From contig QKIH01000109.1 of the NCBI GenBank assembly GCA_003249645.1, forward strand, positions 1 to 53,247: a DNA stretch of 53,247 nt, given 5' to 3'. The first letter of the stretch is position 1, and each line of letters starts with the position of its first letter. The notes under the pieces are model-generated. The model was not told the origin of the DNA and made no database searches. It saw only the letters and a program-made list of their open reading frames with translations. The position numbers and the translations under genes were made by a program. Below are positions 33,912 through 42,255 of the stretch, piece after piece. The DNA comes from Desulfobulbaceae bacterium (GTDB taxonomy: Bacteria; Desulfobacterota; Desulfobulbia; Desulfobulbales; Desulfocapsaceae).

Positions 33912-35135
33912 TTACAGTAGGGAGCTCAAATAAAGCACCGGATGCATCATTTTTATACCATCTTCGGGCTTCAGTCTTCCTTCCAGATTCATCTGGCACA
34001 TCGGGCAATCGGTAAGCCAGATATTGGCGCCGGTCCTCTTTGCATTTTCTGCTTTGGTCTCAGCCATTTTGGTGGCAATTGCCGGATATTCGTAAAAGAA
34101 GGTGCCGCCTCCGCCGCAGCAGCTGTTGGCATCTGATGCCGGTTTGAAGTTTATTGCTTCAAGTTTGCGCAGCATGGGCTCTGCCGAGATGAAACTGTTT
34201 CGCAGGTGGCATGGGGTATGGTAGGTAATGATATCGTTTTTCGCCTTGCCGCCTTGCTGGATAAGTTCTTCGAGTTTATCTCTGCGGTTATTGATAAACT
34301 GCATAATATCAGTCACCTTCGCAGCGATCTTGTCGGCTTTGGTTGCATCTTCCCCGTATTTGCGAATAACCTGGGGAAATTCTTTTTTCAGAGCAGAGCC
34401 GCAGGTCGGGCAGTCGACGATAACTGCTTCTGCATTGTGGCCGCTGAGGCATTCAACGTTGGTCATCAGGTTGTCTTTCGCCTGCTGAATACCGCCGTGA
34501 AAAAGCATCGGAATAGAACAGCACTTCTGGTTCTTCGGTATGACAACACGGTAACCAAGAGCTGAGAGCAGCTTGACGGTCGCCTGGCCGTTTTCTGCGA
34601 AAATATAATTTGTCGCACACCCTGTGAAGTAGACCACCGTCCCCTGAACCTTCCCTTCAGGCTCAATGATTTCAGGCACAGTAGAGCGGAACGGTTTGGT
34701 GTTAAGGTTTGGAAAACGGTCAACACTGATATTGGCGACTTTGATCTTTTTCTGCAGAAATTCCGGCAAAACAGCCTGGCCTGCTTTTGCCATACCGGCA
34801 GCAAGACCAAGCCGATATTCCTTTGCCAGCAGAAAGACCAAGCCTCGGATTTCAAGGAGATCGCCTTCTTTTTCAATCAGATCGGCACGGGTTTCCATGA
34901 ACTGTTCAAAATGGTCAATGCCCGATGGGCAGGCTGCGGTGCAGCTGCCGCACATCAGACACTTGGCCATCAGCTCTTTTAAAAGCGCTGATGATGTGAG
35001 TTTCCCTTCCCTGAAGGCCTTGATCAGCTGCACCCGTGCTCTGGGGCTGTTCTCCTCTTCCTTGAGGGCGGCGAATACCGGGCAGACACTGAGGCATATG
35101 CCGCATTTGCCGCAATTACTGCTTTGCTGTGACAT
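33912..35135 (-). CDS. Fe-S subunit of a 2-hydroxyacid dehydrogenase, GlcF-like
   Basis: A 407-residue soluble protein with two [4Fe-4S] ferredoxin motifs, C8-C11-C14-C18 and C59-C62-C65-C69, then two CCG domains (CCSIPMLFHGG and CCGGGGTFF) as in heterodisulfide-reductase and GlcF/LldE-type subunits. Its ATG overlaps the stop of the FAD subunit (TGATG), so the two form a coupled enzyme that oxidises a 2-hydroxyacid such as lactate or glycolate and passes electrons to the membrane pool or another carrier. Substrate not determined by sequence alone. Confidence 0.9.
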   Translation of the reverse strand: MSQQSSNCGKCGICLSVCPVFAALKEEENSPRARVQLIKAFREGKLTSSALLKELMAKCLMCGSCTAACPSGIDHFEQFMETRADLIEKEGDLLEIRGLVFLLAKEYRLGLAAGMAKAGQAVLPEFLQKKIKVANISVDRFPNLNTKPFRSTVPEIIEPEGKVQGTVVYFTGCATNYIFAENGQATVKLLSALGYRVVIPKNQKCCSIPMLFHGGIQQAKDNLMTNVECLSGHNAEAVIVDCPTCGSALKKEFPQVIRKYGEDATKADKIAAKVTDIMQFINNRRDKLEELIQQGGKAKNDIITYHTPCHLRNSFISAEPMLRKLEAINFKPASDANSCCGGGGTFFYEYPAIATKMAETKAENAKRTGANIWLTDCPMCQMNLEGRLKPEDGIKMMHPVLYLSSLL

Positions 35136-36508
35136 CAGACAAGTTTCCCCGGATTCAGAATATTATCAGGATCAACGGCACGTTTGATGGTGGTGAGAAA
35201 CTTGCGTGATGCCTCATCCATCACCAGTGGCAGGAACTGGGTTTTGGCAAGGCCGATACCATGTTCGCCTGAAAGGGTGCCGTGAAGGGCGGCCGCGTCG
35301 GTAAAGATCTCTTTGAAAGCGGCTTCAACTTTGGCCCATTCTTCTTTGTCGTTTCTGTCGGCACAGATAAAGGGGTGCATATTGCCGTCACCAGCATGCG
35401 CCAGAACACCGCCTTTGAGTTTATATTTTCCGATGGTACTGTTAATTGACCGCACCATTTCGGGCACCTTGCTTACCGGCACGGTAACATCTTCTGAAAG
35501 AATGTCGGGAGCAATCTTTGCAAATACACCGTACGCGGCACGTCTTGCCGCCCAGAGACGGTTACGGTCTGCTTCTTCGGTTGCCTTTATGATTGATACT
35601 GCATGGTTCTTCTTGAGAATATCCGTAATTTTTTCAATCTCACGCTCACAGCTCTCTTTGATGCCGTCAACCTCAATCAGCAGGGTTCCGGCCGCCTCAG
35701 TGGGCAGGTCCTGATGGAGGGCATTCTCAAGGGCATTCATGCCTACCTTGTCGACCAGCTCAATGGCAACCGGCAGAATTCCTGAGCCGATGATGTCTGA
35801 TACTGATTTTGCCGTATTGTCCAGCTCATCAAAGGTGACCATCAGGGTCTGGGCGGTTTCCGGGCAGGGAACAACCCGAAGGGTAAGTTCGGTGATGATG
35901 CCGAGCGTGCCTTCAGAGCCGCAGAAGAGGGCGGAGAGTTTGTAGCCGGTAACATCCTTGATATTTCGGCTGCCGAACCGAATAACTTCACCCGAGGCGA
36001 GAACCACTTCCATACTGAGCACATAGTCGACAGTCACGCCGTATTTGAGACAGCGCGGGCCGCCGGCATTAAGGGCAACGTTGCCGCCGATGGTGGAGAA
36101 ATTCATCGAACCCGGGTCAGGCGGGAAAAAGAAGCCTTCCGGAGCCAGCGCCCTCTGCAGTTCACCGTTGATAACCCCGGGCTGGACAATTGCATATCTG
36201 TCCGGGGTATTGATTTCAATGATCTTATCCATCTTGGTGAAGCAGAGTACAATCCCCTGGTTAACCGCAATAGGGGCCCCGCAGACACTGGTGCCGGCGC
36301 CGCGGGCAGTAACAGGAATCTTGTGGGCGGATGCAACTTGTAAAATTTCAGAAACCTCTTTTGTGGAAACCGGAAACAGCACCGCCTCCGGCATGGCCTC
36401 TTCCAAAAAGGAATCGTATGAATAGCAGGTCAGTATCTCAACAGCGTCACTGAACCGGTCTTTACCGGTAATTGCGATGAGCTGCTCTTTTGCGGTTTTG
36501 GAAAGCAT
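35135..36508 (-). CDS. FAD-binding subunit of a 2-hydroxyacid dehydrogenase, GlcD/D-LDH type
   Basis: A 457-residue FAD-linked oxidase. The N-terminal FAD_binding_4 domain shows PVTARGAGTSVCGAP and the flavin-binding PPDPGSMNFSTIGGNVALNAGG region; the C-terminal domain has HAGDGNMHPFI and GEHGIGLAK, family hallmarks. These enzymes oxidise D-lactate or glycolate. It sits 17 nt downstream of the TRAP permease genes and is coupled to the Fe-S subunit, so the operon imports and oxidises the same compound. Lactate is a favourite substrate of sulfate reducers, but other 2-hydroxyacids remain possible. Confidence 0.92.
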   Translation of the reverse strand: MLSKTAKEQLIAITGKDRFSDAVEILTCYSYDSFLEEAMPEAVLFPVSTKEVSEILQVASAHKIPVTARGAGTSVCGAPIAVNQGIVLCFTKMDKIIEINTPDRYAIVQPGVINGELQRALAPEGFFFPPDPGSMNFSTIGGNVALNAGGPRCLKYGVTVDYVLSMEVVLASGEVIRFGSRNIKDVTGYKLSALFCGSEGTLGIITELTLRVVPCPETAQTLMVTFDELDNTAKSVSDIIGSGILPVAIELVDKVGMNALENALHQDLPTEAAGTLLIEVDGIKESCEREIEKITDILKKNHAVSIIKATEEADRNRLWAARRAAYGVFAKIAPDILSEDVTVPVSKVPEMVRSINSTIGKYKLKGGVLAHAGDGNMHPFICADRNDKEEWAKVEAAFKEIFTDAAALHGTLSGEHGIGLAKTQFLPLVMDEASRKFLTTIKRAVDPDNILNPGKLV

Positions 36509-36525
36509 AGTATATAAAAAACCTC

Positions 36526-37803
36526 TTATCGGAGTAATAAGTCCGGCAGTACCAGGGAAATAGAAGGAATGTAGGTTACCAGCAGCAGGCAGAACAGCAT
36601 GATTCCAAGAAAGGGCATGACTCCTCTGGCAACAGTTGCAAGAGATTTCCCGGTAAGTCCGGAGGAAACGAACAGGTTGAGACCAAAGGGCGGTGTCAGC
36701 ATTCCCATCTGGATGTTGAGAACCATGACGATACCAAAGTGAACCAGATCGATCTGATAGCGGTTCAGGGTCTCGTAAAATAACGGTGCGAGAATAAGCA
36801 TGGCGCTGACGTCGTCCATAAAACAGCCAAGGACCAGAAACAGCAGGTTAACACAGAGCAGAAACAGCCATGGGCTCTGAATGTGGGTCATGATCAGATC
36901 TGCCAGTTGATGCGGGATCTGCTGCGCGGTCAGCAGCCAGAGAAAGGTCATGGCGCATGAAAGGATAAACAGCAGGCAGGAAGAAAGAATAGTCGCCTGC
37001 TCACAGACCTGGGTAATGTCTCTGATCTTCAGCTGTTTATAAAGGAAAATCTCGATTACCAGCGCGTAGACCACGCTTACGGCGGCTGCTTCAGTCGGCG
37101 TGAATAAACCTGAGTAAATTCCGCCGAGAACCACCAGCGGCAGCATTAAAGCCCAGAAGCCTTCCTTGAAAGCGGTGTATATATCACTTAAAGAACTGCG
37201 CTGTTTAATCTTCCAGCCTTTTTTTCTGGCCAGAAGAAAGGTGTATACCATCAGGCAGAGGCCGATCAGCAGGCCTGGCAGAATACCCGCCATAAACATC
37301 TCGGCCACACTCACATTCATGATGAGGCAGTAGAGAATCATCGGTATTGAAGGCGGAATGACGATACCCAAAGAGCCTGATACGGTGATCAGGCCGATGG
37401 AAAATCTCTCTCCATACCCTGCTTTTACAAGGGCAGGCACCATGATAGAGCCGATGGCAACCACGGTTGCCGGGGATGAGCCTGAAATCGCGGCGAAAAA
37501 GATACAGGCGAGAATACCGGCCATGCCGAGACCGCCCGGCACCCATCCAACCAGGGAATTGACAAAGTTGATCAGTCGCTTGGCAATGCTCCCGTGGGTC
37601 ATGATTGAACCGGCCAGGATAAAAAACGGCACCGCCAGCAGGACAAACTTATCCAGCGCATTGAAAAACTGCTGGGTAATGATGTGCAGGGGCGTTGAGG
37701 TAAAAAGCGTCAGAGACAGCATTGTAATACCGACCAGGATCATGCCGATGGGCATGCCGGCTAACAGCATCACAAGAAAACAGGCACAGAGAAGGAGGAT
37801 CAT
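36526..37803 (-). CDS. dctM: TRAP transporter large membrane subunit, DctM
   Basis: A 425-residue permease with about 12 hydrophobic helices. Typical DctM motifs are visible (GMPIGMILVG near 16-25, PALVKAGYGERFS, SGSLGIVIPPSIPMILY, TPTEAAAVSVVYA, NIQMGMLTPPFGLNLFV). It forms the Na+-driven channel with the small subunit upstream (ATGA overlap of 4 nt) and receives carboxylates from the DctP-type binding protein. Confidence 0.95.
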   Translation of the reverse strand: MILLLCACFLVMLLAGMPIGMILVGITMLSLTLFTSTPLHIITQQFFNALDKFVLLAVPFFILAGSIMTHGSIAKRLINFVNSLVGWVPGGLGMAGILACIFFAAISGSSPATVVAIGSIMVPALVKAGYGERFSIGLITVSGSLGIVIPPSIPMILYCLIMNVSVAEMFMAGILPGLLIGLCLMVYTFLLARKKGWKIKQRSSLSDIYTAFKEGFWALMLPLVVLGGIYSGLFTPTEAAAVSVVYALVIEIFLYKQLKIRDITQVCEQATILSSCLLFILSCAMTFLWLLTAQQIPHQLADLIMTHIQSPWLFLLCVNLLFLVLGCFMDDVSAMLILAPLFYETLNRYQIDLVHFGIVMVLNIQMGMLTPPFGLNLFVSSGLTGKSLATVARGVMPFLGIMLFCLLLVTYIPSISLVLPDLLLR

Positions 37804-38309
37804 TTAGCCGCAGCCCCCTTCCTGGAAAGACCTTCTCTGTAGTGGGTGAAGGCCTTTATACAAAAGCGAAAACCCATGATAACAGTGAAAAACGGTATGG
37901 GCAGATAGGCGATATACATCGGTATCTTCATGGCCGGAGAAGTGGATTCGTAGCCGTAGAGCCGTCCGATGATTGAGAAGGAATAATAGACGATGAGAAA
38001 ACAGATGGCGGCTGAGAGCAGCGAGGTGAAACTTCGGGTAAATTGTTTGAACGGCGGTTTCATGCGGTTGACAAGCGAGTCCACCGCAAAGTGGCTCGAT
38101 GTTCTTACACCGACTGCGGCACCGAGAAAAGCAATAAAGACGCCAAGATAGCGGCCAAGCTCCTCATACCAGGAAAAACTGTAGTTAAACAGGTACCGGG
38201 TGATGACCTGAATAAAACCGATGAGAGCAAGCCCCAAAATGGTCCAGACCAGAACGGCCCTTTCGCATTTTTCTATCAGTGCTGCTGTTTTTCGTAAAAA
38301 TTCCATCAT
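37800..38309 (-). CDS. dctQ: TRAP transporter small membrane subunit, DctQ
   Basis: A 169-residue four-helix membrane protein with the DctQ signature WYEELGRYLGVFIAFLGAA. The start is placed at 38309 (or 38306). The frame is open upstream to 38366, but that segment is a terminator hairpin (38327-38360) and not coding. It overlaps dctM by 4 nt. Unusually, a glycosyltransferase gene separates it from dctP, and a full terminator-like hairpin lies only 17 nt before its start. Confidence 0.88.
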   Translation of the reverse strand: MMEFLRKTAALIEKCERAVLVWTILGLALIGFIQVITRYLFNYSFSWYEELGRYLGVFIAFLGAAVGVRTSSHFAVDSLVNRMKPPFKQFTRSFTSLLSAAICFLIVYYSFSIIGRLYGYESTSPAMKIPMYIAYLPIPFFTVIMGFRFCIKAFTHYREGLSRKGAAAK

Positions 38310-38320
38310 AAACTCAATAT

Positions 38321-38360
38321 AAAAAAACGGCCCTAACTCCAGTACACCGGTTAGGGCCGT
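38321..38360 (-). terminator. Terminator/attenuator just upstream of dctQ (repeat copy A)
   Basis: 11-bp stem ACGGCCCTAAC/GTTAGGGCCGT (38327-38337 with 38350-38360, 12-nt loop). On the minus strand it is followed by TTTTTTT (38327-38321), a complete intrinsic terminator. Its position 17 nt before dctQ implies that dctQM and the dehydrogenase genes are expressed by read-through, at lower level than the genes upstream. It is a near copy of the hairpin at 39500-39532. Confidence 0.8.
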
Positions 38361-38398
38361 AAACAATACCAGAAAACTGCCGGTAGATTGTAATCTTT
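38353..38398. repeat. Direct repeat flanking the glycosyltransferase gene, copy A
   Basis: 38353-38398 aligns without gaps to 39525-39570: 36 of 46 bases match, including an unbroken 19-base block (AGGGCCGTAAACAATACCA) and a 10-base block (TGTAATCTTT) at identical spacing. The repeats lie on either side of the glycosyltransferase gene, with matching hairpins next to each. Confidence 0.8.
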
Positions 38399-38468
38399 TT
38401 TTGCAAATTCATCAAAGGGGCTTTTGCCCCGGTCAATTTTTGGCAGTTGAAGTGCACGCGACCAGATC

Positions 38469-39446
38469 TTATTGCTTCATCTCCATGCTCTTTTGCAGAA
38501 GCTCGGCAAAACGCCTGTCATGTGTAACAACTCCGGCTGCCTGCATCTTCTGATACTGCTTCTCCCGCATGTTGTCATAATAAGTTCGCGCCTGCTCATC
38601 ACCCTGTTGACAGATGCCTGCGTAGTGCGCTTTCAAATCATCGGGAAAAGACTTGTCTTTGGTGTATTTACAGTGCTCGTACTTCTTTTCCAGTTTCCCC
38701 TTATAGGAATCGAAGTCTCTGCTTTGCAGGTGATAGAGGATGATATCCTCGGTCATTGCCGGTTTATAGGTATAATTGAGGTAAACCTTGTGGTTGCCTC
38801 CCGAAACAGATCGGAACCCTTTTGCGGTATGCATCGCTTTGCTTCTGTCGGCAATATAGAAATGATCGATGTCCTGCCAGCGTTGTCCGGCACGCGGCAG
38901 TGCCATATTCCAGTCACAGAAGAGAATGTTGGGTCTGCCGTCGACGGGAAAGGCGTCTTTAAGATTGCCCGATTTTGCATAGAAGAACTCATCGGCATCA
39001 GCATTGATGATCCAGTCTGCCTTATATTTGTCGATGGCCAGTTTCACCATACGGTTGACGAAGGTTTTCTGGTCATAGGCCTTTGATGGTTCTTCAATAA
39101 CCTCGACAAGGCCGCGTTTTTCATATTGTGCTAAAATTTCCCGGGTTGCATCGGTGGAACCGTGATCTGTCACGATGATCTGGTCTACCCCCTGAGCCAG
39201 GTGAAAATCAAGATTTGCCGCAATCAATATTTCTTCGTCTTTGATCAGCAGGGTCATGATCAGACGCTGGCTGCGTTTTTCATCACTGGTGAAACGGTTT
39301 TCAATATAATGTCTGCTTCTGTAATTTCCCCATAACGAGAAGGTATAGCGGGCTTTTCTGCGCCATTTCTTTTTGACCAGGAAGACGGCAAAAAACTTTC
39401 CCAAAAATGTCCACAGAAGACCAAGCCAGAGATTCATAGCCACCAC
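38469..39446 (-). CDS. Family-2-like glycosyltransferase inserted in the TRAP operon
   Basis: A 325-residue protein with a hydrophobic N-terminal segment (~4-24) and a GT-A-type catalytic domain of the glycosyltransferase-2/DUF4422-like group: LLIKDEEILIAANLDFHLAQG, IIVTDHGSTDATREIL, and NADADEFF (the DxD-type metal site near 148-155). It likely transfers a sugar to surface polysaccharide or lipid at the inner membrane. It lies between dctP and dctQ, which are normally adjacent, and is bounded by duplicated hairpin repeats, so it appears to be a later insertion into the operon. Acceptor unknown. Confidence 0.8.
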   Translation of the reverse strand: MVAMNLWLGLLWTFLGKFFAVFLVKKKWRRKARYTFSLWGNYRSRHYIENRFTSDEKRSQRLIMTLLIKDEEILIAANLDFHLAQGVDQIIVTDHGSTDATREILAQYEKRGLVEVIEEPSKAYDQKTFVNRMVKLAIDKYKADWIINADADEFFYAKSGNLKDAFPVDGRPNILFCDWNMALPRAGQRWQDIDHFYIADRSKAMHTAKGFRSVSGGNHKVYLNYTYKPAMTEDIILYHLQSRDFDSYKGKLEKKYEHCKYTKDKSFPDDLKAHYAGICQQGDEQARTYYDNMREKQYQKMQAAGVVTHDRRFAELLQKSMEMKQ

Positions 39447-39499
39447 GTTAAATTAGACAAAAGAAGCAGGTAAACAGTGTTTAACCGGTTTTATGCAAA

Positions 39500-39532
39500 A
39501 CGGCCCTGACCGGTATACCGGGTCAGGGCCGT
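39500..39532 (-). terminator. Hairpin downstream of dctP (repeat copy B)
   Basis: 12-bp stem ACGGCCCTGACC/GGTCAGGGCCGT (39500-39511 with 39521-39532) whose 9-nt spacer is nearly self-complementary; the minus strand continues with TTTTGC. It ends 40 nt past the dctP stop and could terminate or process the dctP message, leaving the binding protein in excess. It is a sister copy of the hairpin at 38327-38360. Confidence 0.7.
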
Positions 39533-39570
39533 AAACAATACCATAAAATTACTCTATGGATGTAATCTTT
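39525..39570. repeat. Direct repeat flanking the glycosyltransferase gene, copy B
   Basis: Partner of the repeat at 38353-38398 (36 of 46 identical, no gaps). This copy directly adjoins the dctP stop codon, so it is probably the original 3' region of dctP; copy A would be the duplicate created when the glycosyltransferase segment arrived. Confidence 0.8.
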
Positions 39571-39572
39571 CT

Positions 39573-40613
39573 TTACTTGCGGTACTCGTCGACTTTTTTC
39601 AGTACCAGATCAAACAGATCATCGCCGATCTTCGGACGATATTTATCCCAGACAGGCTGCATGGCCTTCTGGAACGCAGCTCTTTCCTCGTCTGTAAGGG
39701 TTACAATCTCGACGCCGTTGTCTTTGGCAAACTGTTCGACAGAAATGCCGCTCTTTGGCAGATGCTGCAGCAGGTTGATGTCAACTTCGCGGTTGGTCTT
39801 GATGCATTCCCTGGCTGCATCTCTGAAAATCTGTTTGTCTGCATCGGATAAAGACTCCCAGTAATCAATGCTTACCACGATAACACACTCGGTAAGGGAA
39901 TGGCGGGTAAGTGTGATATATGGGGTTACCTCGGTAAATCGCATCAGAGTCGTGGTCAGAACCGGATTTTCCTGGGCATCGATCACGCCGGTCTGCAGCG
40001 CATTGTAAATCTCGGGAAAGGGGATGCCGACCGGAGAGGCGCCAAGTTCCTTGAACATATCGATATAGACAGGGGAGTTGATGACCCGGACTTTCAGCCC
40101 TTTGATGTCATCGGGGGTGTGAACAGGATGCTTGGAGTTTGAAAAATCACGAAAATCGTTTTCTGTCCAGCCGATGGCGATAAAACCTTTTTTGGGGAAG
40201 TATGAAAAATATTTTTCCTGCAGTTCTTCATCATCCAAGACAGCGTAAGCCGTTTCGCGATCGGGGAAGATAAACGGCATATCCATAACCACCGCCTCAG
40301 GCACGAAGTTGTGCATGACAGCGGTTGAGACGGTTGCAAGCTGCAGGGTGCCGCTCTGTACCTGCTCGGCAAGGGAGCGTTCACCACCGAGCTGGCCGGC
40401 AGGGAAGGTTGCAATATCAATGCGGCCGTTTGTCTTTTCTTTTACATAGGCGGCAAAGGCTTCAACACCTTTTGACTGGCCATGAAAGGGCGGTGCAACG
40501 TGACCGAATTTGACTTCTGCCGCAATTGCTGCTGCAGAAGAGCTAAGCAGTAAAGCTGCTGCAGCAAAACCTGCGGCAAAGTGCGACAAACGCTTGGTGA
40601 TTGTGTTTTTCAT
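39573..40613 (-). CDS. dctP: TRAP transporter periplasmic binding protein, DctP
   Basis: A 346-residue secreted protein with signal peptide 1-31 (cleavage AAIAAE) and the DctP fold: EVKFGHVAPPFHGQ at the start of the mature chain, GLKVRVINSPVYIDMFKELGA (the Arg binds the substrate carboxylate), and NALQTGVIDAQENP. It captures an organic acid for the DctQM permease. The nearby GlcD/GlcF-type dehydrogenase points to a 2-hydroxyacid such as lactate or glycolate. A clean sigma-70 promoter lies upstream at 40677-40704. Confidence 0.93.
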   Translation of the reverse strand: MKNTITKRLSHFAAGFAAAALLLSSSAAAIAAEVKFGHVAPPFHGQSKGVEAFAAYVKEKTNGRIDIATFPAGQLGGERSLAEQVQSGTLQLATVSTAVMHNFVPEAVVMDMPFIFPDRETAYAVLDDEELQEKYFSYFPKKGFIAIGWTENDFRDFSNSKHPVHTPDDIKGLKVRVINSPVYIDMFKELGASPVGIPFPEIYNALQTGVIDAQENPVLTTTLMRFTEVTPYITLTRHSLTECVIVVSIDYWESLSDADKQIFRDAARECIKTNREVDINLLQHLPKSGISVEQFAKDNGVEIVTLTDEERAAFQKAMQPVWDKYRPKIGDDLFDLVLKKVDEYRK

Positions 40614-40676
40614 TCTTTTCTCCTCTATGAAAAATATCGTTTCGATAACTTGAAAACTCTGAAAAAGTAAAAAATG

Positions 40677-40704
40677 ATCATAATGAACCCGTTTATCTTG
40701 TCAA
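40677..40704 (-). promoter_or_regulatory. Sigma-70-type promoter of the dctP operon
   Basis: On the minus strand: TTGACA (40704-40699), 16 bp, TATGAT (40682-40677), near-consensus, about 65 bp before the dctP start. A nearby TGACAAAG (around 40729-40736) could be part of an operator, but its partner is imperfect. Confidence 0.75.
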
Positions 40705-40785
40705 CTTATATTCGTTTTTTGATAAAACTGACAAAGACGAAATGAAATTCGATCAATTTGGCAGGGGAAAATTTTTGAGATATTA

Positions 40786-40811
40786 TGAGGGATGGTCCCT
40801 AGTCATCCGTA
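40786..40811 (+). promoter_or_regulatory. ECF-sigma promoter element 1 (upstream of the regulatory operon)
   Basis: TGAGGG (40786-40791), exactly 16 bp, CGTA (40808-40811). The same element with the same spacing occurs before the OMF gene (42176-42201) and before the cusF-like gene (48252-48277). Being upstream of the sigma operon itself, it would allow autoregulation. A sigma-70-like TTGGCA-17-TATTAT (40758-40763, 40781-40786) overlaps it and could supply basal expression. Confidence 0.75.
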
Positions 40812-40845
40812 AGAGTTATATGAAACCCCAAGAGAGGAGGATGAT

Positions 40846-41157
40846 ATGGTAGATTTACAACAGAAAATTGATGATGCACTAAAACATGAGCCTGATTACA
40901 GCTGCCTGGACAGTTTGCAGCATGATGTCTGGAGAAAAGTGCGGATGTCGGAGAGCCCGATTCGGGCAGCGTTTCATATTCCGGTCTTTTTGAAAGTCGG
41001 CACCCTGGCACTGTGCTGCCTGGCGCTTCTGGCAGTTTCACAGATTACGTATAGAGCTGAAGCCTCCAGGACCGATATCCTTGATTTACGCTATTTTTCT
41101 TATCAGGCCGATCCGTCGATGACTTTTGCATCTGTTAACACCTATAGGCTGAAATAA
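40846..41157 (+). CDS. Small membrane protein, CnrY-like anti-sigma candidate
   Basis: A 103-residue protein: a ~42-residue hydrophilic N-terminal part (probably cytoplasmic and sigma-binding), one transmembrane helix (~45-67), and a short periplasmic tail. Size, topology and gene order (this gene, then a CnrX-like sensor, then an ECF sigma factor) match cnrYXH of Cupriavidus, where CnrY holds the sigma factor at the membrane. Sequence similarity to CnrY itself is not evident. AGGAGG precedes the ATG and its stop overlaps the next start (TAATG). Confidence 0.65.
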   Translation: MVDLQQKIDDALKHEPDYSCLDSLQHDVWRKVRMSESPIRAAFHIPVFLKVGTLALCCLALLAVSQITYRAEASRTDILDLRYFSYQADPSMTFASVNTYRLK

Positions 41158-41609
41158 TGAAAATAAAACTGATTGTTTATCTCATTGTTTTTTTTCTTTG
41201 CGGAGGTGCGATCGGAGTCTGGTTAGGACAGAGAACCATGCCTCAGTTTCAGGAGGGAGCCTATTGCCGTCCGGCCTCGCAGGATGAACTTGATTCTTTC
41301 TATACCAATATTCTGAAGGTGTCTGACGAGCAGAAAAAAAGGATAATGAAAATCGAACAGGCTTATCAGAAGGAGCGGGATCAGTTTGCCGGCCAAATGC
41401 ACCAGGCAAATCTTCAGCTTGCTGATGTCATTGAACGGGATGGGTATGAAAGCCCTAAAATACGGCTGATGGTTACGCAGATTCACTCGGCCATGGGGGA
41501 GTTGCAGGCGCTTTCTTTAAAACATCTCGCTGCCGTTGAAAAAGTGCTGGATGCGGAGCAGGCTGAACTTCTCAAAGATAGTGCTGTATCGAGGCTGCGC
41601 CAGAATTAA
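41157..41609 (+). CDS. CnrX/Spy-type periplasmic metal sensor (Metal_resist family)
   Basis: A 150-residue protein anchored by an N-terminal helix (~4-24) with a periplasmic helical hairpin of the CnrX/ZraP/Spy type (KVSDEQKKRIMKIEQAYQKE and QIHSAMGELQALSLKHLAAVEKVL). CnrX binds Ni/Co with H42, H46, E63 and H119. Here the H-x3-H pair is not seen; instead C37, H82, H110, M113 and H123 are available, a softer ligand set that would suit copper or silver. It probably senses metal and relays it to the membrane anti-sigma protein upstream. Confidence 0.75.
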   Translation: MKIKLIVYLIVFFLCGGAIGVWLGQRTMPQFQEGAYCRPASQDELDSFYTNILKVSDEQKKRIMKIEQAYQKERDQFAGQMHQANLQLADVIERDGYESPKIRLMVTQIHSAMGELQALSLKHLAAVEKVLDAEQAELLKDSAVSRLRQN

Positions 41610-42178
41610 TGGACAGCCATGAAACCTGCAGTGATGCGGAACTCATCTCACGGCTGAAACACGGTGAAAAACGGTGTCTGGACGCACTCATGGAGCGTTA
41701 TCAGAAGCCAGTCTATTTTTTTATATTCCGTTACGTCCATGAGGAAAGCCTTGCCTATGATCTGACACAGGAAAGCTTTTTCCGTGTTTATACCCGTATC
41801 CAGAGCTATAATCCTCAATATCAGTTTTCGACCTGGCTTTATCAGATCGCTTTGAATCTCTGTCGGGATCACGGCAGAAAGAAGGCCGTCAGAAGGTTGT
41901 TTTCTTTCACGGAAGAAGATTCAAACACCGATGATACAGCCATGATGGCGAAGGATTCTAATCTTGAACGGCGCTATGAGACTGAACGTGAAATAGCTCA
42001 GCTGCACAGTGAAATTGCCAGACTGCCGCATCAGCTCAAGTCGGCCCTTATTCTTTACAGCCTGGAAGAAAAGTCTCAGGCGGATTGCAGCGAGATTTTG
42101 GGCATCAGTAAAAAAGCCGTTGAAACAAGAGTTTATCGTGCAAGAAAGATTCTTGCAGAAAAAATGAAAAAATTTTGA
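41609..42178 (+). CDS. ECF sigma factor, CnrH-like
   Basis: A 189-residue extracytoplasmic-function sigma factor: region 2 (LTQESFFRVYTRIQSYNP...STWLYQIALNLCRD, ~50-90) and region 4 (ARLPHQLKSALIL...EILGISKKAVETRVYRARKIL, ~135-185), separated by a charged linker. Its start overlaps the sensor stop (TAATG). Its own TGA stop forms the first three bases of the next TGAGGG promoter element. By context it transcribes this operon and the efflux genes when the sensor/anti-sigma pair releases it. Confidence 0.93.
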   Translation: MDSHETCSDAELISRLKHGEKRCLDALMERYQKPVYFFIFRYVHEESLAYDLTQESFFRVYTRIQSYNPQYQFSTWLYQIALNLCRDHGRKKAVRRLFSFTEEDSNTDDTAMMAKDSNLERRYETEREIAQLHSEIARLPHQLKSALILYSLEEKSQADCSEILGISKKAVETRVYRARKILAEKMKKF

Positions 42179-42201
42179 GGGGAAAGGGTGTGCGCCGCGT
42201 A
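42176..42201 (+). promoter_or_regulatory. ECF-sigma promoter element 2 (upstream of the efflux operon)
   Basis: TGAGGG (42176-42181), 16 bp, CGTA (42198-42201). The TGA is the stop codon of the sigma factor gene. It drives the OMF-MFP-RND operon starting at 42256. Confidence 0.75.
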
Positions 42202-42255
42202 GAATAAGAATATACACAAAAAAAACAGCGTCTTTTGACTGCCGGGAGAGCTTTT

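Noticed and set aside
38310..38366. N-terminal extension of DctQ
   Set aside because: It would translate through the terminator hairpin; DctQ homologues begin near the MEFLRK segment.
38472..39086. 204-codon plus-strand frame opposite the glycosyltransferase gene
   Set aside because: Shadow of the minus-strand gene, which has clear GT-A motifs.
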